The notes under the pieces are model-generated. The model was not told the origin of the DNA and did not search any database. It saw only the letters and a program-made list of their open reading frames with translations. Both the position numbers and the translations under genes were made by a program. DNA of 64,000 nucleotides from Lobosporangium transversale (lineage: Eukaryota; Mortierellomycota; Mortierellomycetes; Mortierellales; Mortierellaceae), in assembly GCF_002105155.1 (NCBI RefSeq), contig NW_019028982.1, positions 332,501 through 396,500 on the forward strand, read 5' to 3'. Positions within the stretch are counted from its first letter, which is position 1; each line of letters starts with the position of its first letter. Shown piece after piece: positions 57,039 to 64,000 of the stretch.

Positions 57039-58765
57039 TGTGGTGTCGCTTCAGGTAGAGTCGATGGGTATGCTTCATCCACCAAGGCAGAGCTAGTAGG
57101 ACTGTACGCAGCCATTCTAGTCAGTCCCCGTAACGTTCCAACGACTGTCTACATAGACAACATGGCGGTAGTGGTTCAGTTCAAGGACCTTGCTCAAAAG
57201 CGAGAAGCAAGCACTGAACGGCAGCGATTGCGATCCAAGTACGCAGTGTGGTGGGCAGCCATTTCGAGAGCGCTCTTAAGCAGGGCGGGAAGGTAACTGT
57301 GAAATGGATCAAGGGCCATGCTGGGAATAGAGGCAATATAAGGGCAGACCAAGCCGCCAAAGATGCTCATTTTAGCGAAATGTGGACAATCAAAGTACTG
57401 GAACACAACGATCTGCGCTGTCACGCTATTTTCGAGAACGAGGTGGTGGAGGATGATCTTAGACACCTGCTAAAGCTCCAATCAGCAGTGAGAACACATT
57501 ACTTGTGGGCGTCTCAGAACAGAGTCAGGAATTATATTGCAGACTGGCGAGAAGTAGAATGGAAAGCAAGCCTGCATATTCTTCACGATGGCAACACGCC
57601 TAGAGGCCTCTTCACCAGCCCAGCAGATTGTCACAAGAGAGCGCACAGAATAAAGAAGGTCCATGGTATGCTTCCTACACTCACTTATATGAGGCAATGG
57701 CGACCGGACCTGTATGAGACTGACATCTGCAGGATGTGTGAACAGGAGCAGGAGGACATAGAACACCTCTGGCGATGTCCCATGACACTGGACGAGCAAT
57801 TGAAAGGTTGGAAGCAGGCCATAGAACTCATCACGAAGGATGGCAAAAGAGCATTAGTGAAGGAGAAGAAGCTCTGGGAAGACAAACAAGGGAAAACACA
57901 GGAGCCAAACCTGAATAAAGGAGGTCCCTCGTTTACACCTGTAGCCGACAACGTGATTTGGGGCTCTTTGGAAGCGATGTTCAAGGGCGTCAGAGAGATT
58001 CGACATGCGAGCACTCTGTTTGGTGAGGAAGAGGTGGATATGGGGCGGAGGAACGAGGGTGAGGATGCTCACTGGACTGTCCAAGACTTGTACCACGGTT
58101 TGGTGCCGAAGGAACTGATACAAAAATGGAAGACGATCTTCAGAACCACAGCATCGATCTCAAGGTACATTGTTTGCCGCTTTGTCAAGTCAATCGAGGA
58201 ACTCGGCAGGACTGAAATCTGGAACAGACGCTGCAAAGTCACCGTCAACTGGGAAAGAGACAATGGTATCACCTCTGTGAGCAAACGCGCCAGGGGACGC
58301 AACTGTGTTGGGAGGCACAGACGTAGCAGAGGTGAATTCTTTGGCTCTCACCAGGGACAACGACGAACAGCAGATGTGAAGGCGATCAGGACTGAGGCAG
58401 ACCGGCGAGTGGCGGCAAGCTACCGGCAGCAGGTGGAATTGGCGATTATGGAGCGCCTGGAAAGCTGTAAATTTTTGATGATTGAAGACAGCGGCTAAAG
58501 GATGACCTTCGCACACAACAGGCCAAGTAGGGAGTAGAGCCGTGCCACAGATCCTCTGGGACCAAGGAAGTCTACTCAATGCTGACGTGGTTTATGAACA
58601 GGATGTAGTACTGTGGCAGTATGACGATGCGGCTTCGGTCGATTATTGGATACCGCTTTATTTGCGCCCCTAATAATAGGGCAACCCATTTACAGAGTCT
58701 ATCTCCAATAAATCCTCATGACCTCGTGGGTCCCAGTTATCAAAAAAAAAAAAAAAAAAAAAAAA
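57039..58765 (+). mobile_element. Degraded non-LTR retrotransposon (LINE), RNase H and 3' end
   Basis: The 5' part, including reverse transcriptase, is missing. The remaining coding part is an RNase H domain in two frames: YASSTKAELVGLYAAIL and VYIDNMAVVVQF in one frame up to about 57290, then KVTVKWIKGHAGNRGNIRAD in another frame to 58498. A frameshift therefore lies near 57250-57290. Acidic RNase H residues (Glu in TKAEL, Asp in YIDN, Asp in RADQ) are retained. Downstream lies the zinc-binding motif CRMCEQEQEDIEHLWRCP typical of LINE C-termini. A 3' UTR follows from 58499, ending in GTTATC and about 24 A. Confidence 0.85.
57248..58498 (+). pseudogene. LINE ORF2 C-terminal remnant (RNase H end plus CCHC zinc motif)
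   Basis: About 416 codons are open from a non-ATG codon. The frame starts inside the RNase H fold (GGKVTVKWIKGHAGN) and continues through the zinc-knuckle-like motif CxxC-x(7)-H-x(4)-C to a basic C-terminus. Without reverse transcriptase and with its first half in another frame it cannot be autonomous. The long intact stretch suggests a fairly young insertion. Confidence 0.8.
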
Positions 58766-59034
58766 TCATCACCTCTGCGAACAGGTCAAGTGAGGAGTAG
58801 AGCCGCTCCACGGGTTTCCAGGGGACCAAGGAAGCCTAATTAATACTGACGTGGTTTATGAACAGGACGTTGTACTGCGGCAGTACAACGTTACAGCTTT
58901 AGCAGATTTTTAGATATCGTTTTATTCGCGGCCCAGTATTGGGGCAACCCATTTAATGAGCTAACCTCTTAATGATTTCTGCATGGCCTCGTGGGTCTTC
59001 GTTATCAAAAAAAAAAAAAAAAAAAAAAAAAAAA
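58766..59034 (+). mobile_element. Second LINE 3'-UTR copy, head to tail
   Basis: It repeats the 3' UTR of the preceding LINE with roughly 75-80% identity by eye: GACGTGGTTTATGAACAGGA and GGGCAACCCATTTA occur in both, and it ends in GTTATC plus about 28 A. It starts directly after the first poly(A), so either a second truncated copy inserted into that tail or the unit was duplicated. Confidence 0.8.
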
Positions 59035-60220
59035 CACTAATGGACATACCACTCACCCAGACCATAAAGCAAGAAGAGTCGTGCCATCACGCACGGCGGC
59101 TAAAGCAGCTTAATAAAAAAATGAAGTAGAACGCGAAAAGGTGCCAATCAAAATTAATAAACGAGAGAGTATAATATGTTGGAAATACAATCCCAATGAC
59201 AGAAACCAAAACCATCATAGTTTAGAGCGCTCCATCAATTTTTTTTTTAAAAAAGAGACGGAAGACTCCTTTTTTCAGCCTAGGCTCACATAGGAGCAAA
59301 AGAACCTAGGCTTGAATTAAAAAACAGCTTAAGGATCGAGGACTCGAAGAACGACTGGGGAGCTAAAGTAAGGTCAGCCAAGAATTGAACACATACAATC
59401 CATTGGTTTACAAATTGCCTATTTGCTTCTAGCTCTATCCTTTGACAAACTACTACCTCAACCAGAAAGAGGGTAGTTTACAAAGCTATAAGTGCCGTCC
59501 ATCCAGTCTGGCTATGCCCGACCAAACTCTCCAAGGATATTTCTGTGACAGTTACTATCATGAATCAATCCATTTACGTTCACGATTCCTATCCAATTAA
59601 ATTATTAATTGTTGGTCAGACTAAAGTGTCTTTGTTTGCTATTACGAGGTAAAGATCTCTGCAAAGCTCTTAATAAGACCTTGATGCCAACTTCCCTTCT
59701 GTTCATTCGTTACTATTCATAAAGATACTCATAGTCTTTATCGGATTTGACAAGATCACTACTTGTTATTAACTTTATCAACATTTTTTGACATCCTTGT
59801 CTATTTTATTTATTTCTTATGCATTGTCCTGGTATCTACGCCGACAATAACAAAGGCTACCCAGCCACATAACGGGAAGCTAGTCGCTTCTCAAGGTGTA
59901 GTGTCGAGTCCTAGGGTAGTTGTTCCTTTTCTTAAGCTGCCTTGAAGGTGGTCAAGACGAAAGCTAGCAGGGAGTTATCAACAACCATTGGGACTGATGG
60001 CAACGTGAAATGGCTTACGGAACATGAAAACAAAGAGGTCAATAGCTGCTTTGAATTGTCCCTAGTCGTGTCCCTTTTAATGAACTTCGTCATAGCCTTC
60101 ACGTAGTATTCTGATTTTACGAATGGAATGAAGTGGCCCTGGACGCTCTCCTAAACCCCTGGACGTGGCATAATGGGGAAACTTGAGACTGTCGTTATCT
60201 AAAGGCTGTGAAGTGTAGCT
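59035..60220. other. Decayed intergenic DNA
   Basis: No gene seen. Short AT-rich stretches and no reading frame with recognisable similarity. Confidence 0.5.
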
Positions 60221-60221
60221 A

Positions 60222-60438
60222 GAAGATGGCCTTTGCGTACAACAGGCTAGATAGAGGGCTCAAGGTTCATCATAAGGTTCATAGGGATCAAGAGAGCTAC
60301 TGTTCATCTTGACATAAGTTTGTGAATAGTGTGTTACGTAGTGCGACAATAGAATTAAGGCAGTTTACAATAAGGTATTCCACTTTAGAGCCCGGTATCC
60401 ATACGCCTTCATGACTTCGTAAGATCTAGTTATCAATT
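60222..60438 (+). mobile_element. Older, diverged LINE 3'-UTR copy
   Basis: It retains the order of marks seen in the other copies (GCGTACAACAGGC, then AAGTTTGTGAATAG, then CATGACTTCGTAAGATCTAG) and ends in GTTATCAA, but its poly(A) tail has decayed. Confidence 0.6.
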
Positions 60439-60618
60439 TGAGGCGATGGAAGTTGTAGTGTCATTTTGGGATTTGGGGCAGCAAGCCACAAGTCTACACT
60501 ACACGAGCAACTGCGCCACCTGTACAAGTTTTTTTTTTTTTTTTTTTTTTTCCCACAGACATTCAATTGCTGCCACAGACATATTTTTACCGCCTTACTT
60601 TTTAACATAAAAATATAT

Positions 60619-60688
60619 AGGACAGGACAGGACAGGGCAGGATAGGGTAGGCCAGGATAGGGTAGGCCAGGATAGGATTGGACAGGAT
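60619..60688. repeat. GGACA/GGATA degenerate pentanucleotide repeat at the F-box gene start
   Basis: About a dozen units of GGACA, GGATA, GGGTA and GGCCA run directly into the first ATG at 60687. Confidence 0.85.
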
Positions 60689-63600
60689 GTTTCTTCCCAC
60701 AGCGATGGAGAATGTGTTCTCGGTGCCCGAGTTATTACATCATATTCAGTTGTGGCTCTCAAAGACTGACCTTGCGAATTGCATCCTTGTCTCGAAAGCT
60801 TTCCAAAAGACCTTTACTCCGCTTCTCTGGCATACAATCTCACTCAAGACATTAGTCCAACACCGCCGATTTACAGAGAATCCAGAAGTGCAACATGCCC
60901 TTGCTAGGAATATGGTTCACATTCGAGTCATTCAAATTCAGAGCTGCAAGAGTCTGGAGCCATTCTTGATGGCCGATATTTCTCAGCTGAAGCACTTACA
61001 CACACTCGAGTTTCCATGGCCCGCAAGGGCCGATACAGACTACCGAGGGTTCTTGAAGAGGCAAAGGTTAACTATAACGCCTGATGGGACCCCTATATAT
61101 GTGAACGCTACACCAGCACCTGACAGCATTGGAAACCCTCCAATAGACTCTACTCTTCTTGGGCCAGTGGACTGGATGGATATGAAGTCTGTATTTTTAA
61201 TATATTATCAAAAGATGGAGTTGCATAGTCATCTTCAAAGGTGTGAGCGTGAAGTGATCCAACAATTCAAACAGGAGTATCATACCTGGGTCGTTGAAAA
61301 CTTCCAAAAATATCATCAATTAGCGGAGCAGTATATGGCGGAATCGCTACAGGCAGGGGAAGCTGGCTATCCGGTTTTAGGGACAACAGCAAACGGCGCC
61401 GCCGCCGCAACAGCAGCGGCGGAAACAACAAAGCAGTGGATAGGCATGCTCTTATGGGAAATCACACACTACATAAGACTAGTGGACTCCTTCCTCATCA
61501 TGCCACTCAGCATTCGTCCTACTACACTTGAACAAGAGCTTTTAGACTGGTTTCGACGTCTCAAGGAGCAGAAAAAAACACTACTAGATATCACTGAGGT
61601 GCTTGAGGAACGATATTCCGCCGCTACACGGATACGGACAAGGCAGGACCAGATAGTTGAGCAGCAGGCATCACCAAAAGACAAAAGCGCACAAAGGAAG
61701 CCCCTGAATACATCGGAGCAGTTGTATCGGCTCCACTCGACTCTAAAGACGCAGTGGGAAGAAATCCCGCAGAACACATGTGTCATTCAAAGTCGTCTAC
61801 GGATGTTGCGGGACCCGACCTCATTAAGCTCATCTCAAGTTGTAGATGGTTTTGGCATATTCCCGCATCAAAGCCGCCTCCAATGCGAGCAGCAAACTGA
61901 AAGCCAGCGCCTAAGAGATGAAGTAGAGAATATGCTGCTACGACTGCAGGGTGGAAATAATAATGGACAGGGGAAACTTATTGTTCGAAAGCAAGTCCCA
62001 CGCGATGACCTTGACTTATTCCTGGACCAAATTTATATATTTATTCGGTCATTAGCTCAGGATGAAAGATCCGCAGTTATCGATCGGATACAACAACAAG
62101 TTAGTTTGACTTCAACCGAGCCGCCCTCATCGCCAGATCGTAGGAGGCCCCCAGCATCTACGGTACCAAAACCATTACCATGGGACTACGATACCGACCA
62201 AGATCGAAACCACCTTGTCCAGTTCCTTCACCACGCTCCAAAAATTACGGCATTTCATTCAGCCCGGCCACTGACTTGGGATTGTGGTCTATACCAAGCT
62301 CTATCAACCCGTCTCAAGACCTTCTCAGAAATGACCTCCATATCCATATATACTCAGGAACTTGATCAGCATTGGTGCAGCGGTAATTTAGAACACCTTT
62401 TAGATGCCTGTTCTCCGCAACTAGAGGCCTTAAGGATAGCCGGGCCCCAGACCTTTAGGGCAGAAGTACTCGCACAAAATGTGGGTGCTCTTCAGTCAAG
62501 CCAAAACTGCAGTCAGGCTAAAAAAATGCGTCAAATAGAGACCAGTAGGACAAGCCTAAGGCGATTGGCTCTTGAAGGTGATTGTAAGCACTATTTCCGA
62601 CCTTCATTCTTGAATCGGTGTCCCGAACTGAAATCACTAAGCTTGAGCGACTGTCAAGATTCTCTAGTTGAAGACATAAGTCGCTGGATCCAAAGTTGTT
62701 GTCCACTGCTAGAGGAGTTGGCAATATCCAAGGTCACAGAGCCTCGTGCAGCGGGTGCATTAGATGCTATCCTTGGAGCTTGCGTAGGTTTATCCTCCTC
62801 AACCGACCTCCGCAGCTGCACAGTGCCCCTATTGAAAAAAGGAAATGTTTATGTCAATAGCCAAGCTGGACAAACGACAAATTTGAAAAGTCTACTTGTC
62901 TTTGGCTACCAGTTTGCAGAACATGATCCTGCGATTGATGCAATATGTCAGCACGGCCGAAAGGGACTAAGGTATTTCGCGCTTAAGAGCTGTGAAGGTC
63001 TTTGGACAAGACGACAGCTCGATCTTGCTACCCATGAAATGAAGATCATAGAAGGAGATCCGCCACAGATCTACAGGGTTCTAGAAGCGTTAGGCCCTCA
63101 ATTAGAATACCTTGATCTTTTACATTATGGTGGGGTACCACTTCGTAGTCCAGCTTATAGTCGGTTTGAAGCCACCGATTTCGCCAAGTACGCTTATGCA
63201 AATAACAACTTCAACAGCGGTAATGGACACCACGATGATAACAGCAGCGACAATAGTAACGGCAGTGCCAGCACCGGAAATAGAAGTATGACCAAGGACC
63301 AATGCGGTAATGGACAGCGGCTGATTTGGGTGTTTATTCCAACACTAAAAGTGCTCCGAATCTGCATCGGCGGCTTCTATCGTCCAACTTTGGATAATCG
63401 TCATTCAACTACAATTTATCCATTTAACCCTAGGATAAAAGACCCCATTATGAGTCGAGACATTGAGATTCGTGTCTGTCAAATCTTGGGCTCGTTCTCT
63501 GCACTAGAGGAGCTACATCTAGGGCTAGATGAAGCAGACGGTCCATATTGTATTGGGGACCCGTCAATGATGTTCCAGAATACTTCGTTAGCCTTGTCCC

Positions 63601-63863
63601 TAGATCATGGACTATGGGCGATGAGTGGGCTGAAGCAGCTGAAGGTACTAAAGGTCACCAGAATGGATCATCGAATAGGGTTGGAAGAAATTCAGTGGAT
63701 GTGTGAGCATTGGCCAAGACTAGACATTGTGCACGGGCTCTTGAGGCAGATGAGTACAAAAGAGAGTATAGGGTTGCAAGAGAGATGGGAGCAACAGAAG
63801 GCAGAGAATGAAAGGATTGTAAAATGGCTCAAGGCGAACAAGCCTTTTTTAAGATACACTTAA
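60687..63863 (+). CDS. F-box protein with leucine-rich-repeat-like region
   Basis: Intronless, 1058 residues from ATG 60687; ATG 60705 (MENVFSVPELL) is an equally plausible start. The N-terminal F-box is VPELLHHIQLWLSKTDLANC followed by ILVSKAFQKTFTPLLWHTIS (about residues 10-55). After a Glu/Gln-rich helical middle come leucine-rich segments such as LRRLALEGDCKHYF, CPELKSLSLSDCQDS and PLLEELAISKV, typical of LRR-type F-box proteins. Such proteins are substrate adaptors of SCF ubiquitin ligases; target unknown. Large F-box families are common in Mortierella-like fungi. It lies at the edge of the repeat-rich block and has many less-common codons (CTA, TTA, ATA), unlike MET6 or CBS. Confidence 0.85.
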   Translation: MFLPTAMENVFSVPELLHHIQLWLSKTDLANCILVSKAFQKTFTPLLWHTISLKTLVQHRRFTENPEVQHALARNMVHIRVIQIQSCKSLEPFLMADISQLKHLHTLEFPWPARADTDYRGFLKRQRLTITPDGTPIYVNATPAPDSIGNPPIDSTLLGPVDWMDMKSVFLIYYQKMELHSHLQRCEREVIQQFKQEYHTWVVENFQKYHQLAEQYMAESLQAGEAGYPVLGTTANGAAAATAAAETTKQWIGMLLWEITHYIRLVDSFLIMPLSIRPTTLEQELLDWFRRLKEQKKTLLDITEVLEERYSAATRIRTRQDQIVEQQASPKDKSAQRKPLNTSEQLYRLHSTLKTQWEEIPQNTCVIQSRLRMLRDPTSLSSSQVVDGFGIFPHQSRLQCEQQTESQRLRDEVENMLLRLQGGNNNGQGKLIVRKQVPRDDLDLFLDQIYIFIRSLAQDERSAVIDRIQQQVSLTSTEPPSSPDRRRPPASTVPKPLPWDYDTDQDRNHLVQFLHHAPKITAFHSARPLTWDCGLYQALSTRLKTFSEMTSISIYTQELDQHWCSGNLEHLLDACSPQLEALRIAGPQTFRAEVLAQNVGALQSSQNCSQAKKMRQIETSRTSLRRLALEGDCKHYFRPSFLNRCPELKSLSLSDCQDSLVEDISRWIQSCCPLLEELAISKVTEPRAAGALDAILGACVGLSSSTDLRSCTVPLLKKGNVYVNSQAGQTTNLKSLLVFGYQFAEHDPAIDAICQHGRKGLRYFALKSCEGLWTRRQLDLATHEMKIIEGDPPQIYRVLEALGPQLEYLDLLHYGGVPLRSPAYSRFEATDFAKYAYANNNFNSGNGHHDDNSSDNSNGSASTGNRSMTKDQCGNGQRLIWVFIPTLKVLRICIGGFYRPTLDNRHSTTIYPFNPRIKDPIMSRDIEIRVCQILGSFSALEELHLGLDEADGPYCIGDPSMMFQNTSLALSLDHGLWAMSGLKQLKVLKVTRMDHRIGLEEIQWMCEHWPRLDIVHGLLRQMSTKESIGLQERWEQQKAENERIVKWLKANKPFLRYT

Positions 63864-64000
63864 AATGTAGCCTTCTCACCTTCTTCTTTATATTCTTTAT
63901 TCCTCTTTCCTTCTACCATTTATTATTATTATTACTATTACTACTGCTATTGCCATTGCTATCGCCTTTGGTGTTTTTGGAAATATTGGTAATGACATTA
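63864..64000. other. 3' flank of the F-box gene
   Basis: AT- and CT-rich with an (ATT)n stretch near 63920-63942. No gene seen. Confidence 0.6.

Overview
The window looks like nuclear DNA of a filamentous fungus, most probably an early-diverging one (Mucoromycota; Mortierella relatives fit best, but this is an inference). Genes are split by many short GT-AG introns. Homopolymer A or T runs of 15-30 nt are everywhere. The gene set combines fungal proteins (Zap1-type zinc regulator, Tea1-type kelch/coiled-coil protein, fungal Met6) with an AP-4 beta adaptin, which Dikarya generally lack. Exon joins given below were deduced by eye from splice signals, reading phase and family resemblance; in every gene the summed phases close on the stop codon.

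Layout. 1-46.5 kb is gene-dense: a 5' piece of SNAPC3 (-); a Zap1-like zinc-finger regulator (-); a TM9/EMP70 nonaspanin (+); a Tea1-like kelch coiled-coil protein (+); a calponin/transgelin (+); cobalamin-independent methionine synthase MET6 (-); AP-4 beta adaptin (+); an autoinhibited diaphanous-type formin (-); cystathionine beta-synthase (+); an SR splicing factor of the Srp1 type (-); an epsinR/Ent3-type ENTH protein (-). 46.5-60.6 kb is a gene-poor, repeat-rich block. It holds a roughly 229-bp (TTA)n array, GT-skewed low-complexity DNA, decayed protein-like fragments, an 815-bp inverted-repeat element with 9-bp flanking repeats, a tRNA-Asn gene, and a degraded LINE whose 3' ends share the terminus GTTATC followed by poly(A). 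60.7-63.9 kb is an intact intronless F-box/leucine-rich-repeat-like gene (+).

Themes. Tea1-like protein, formin and calponin all belong to polarity and actin control. TM9SF, AP-4 beta and the ENTH protein all belong to Golgi/endosome traffic. MET6 and CBS use homocysteine in opposite directions (methionine regeneration and transsulfuration). Nothing suggests these are a functional cluster; the gene-dense part looks like ordinary fungal euchromatin.

Most notable: an N-terminal Cys-X12-His pattern in the CBS that matches the human heme ligands; nine Cys-Cys pairs in the Zap1-like activation region; a fungal AP-4 subunit; the 815-bp putative DNA transposon relic; and a family of short poly(A)-tailed LINE ends, one a 51-bp insertion with a perfect 13-bp target duplication.
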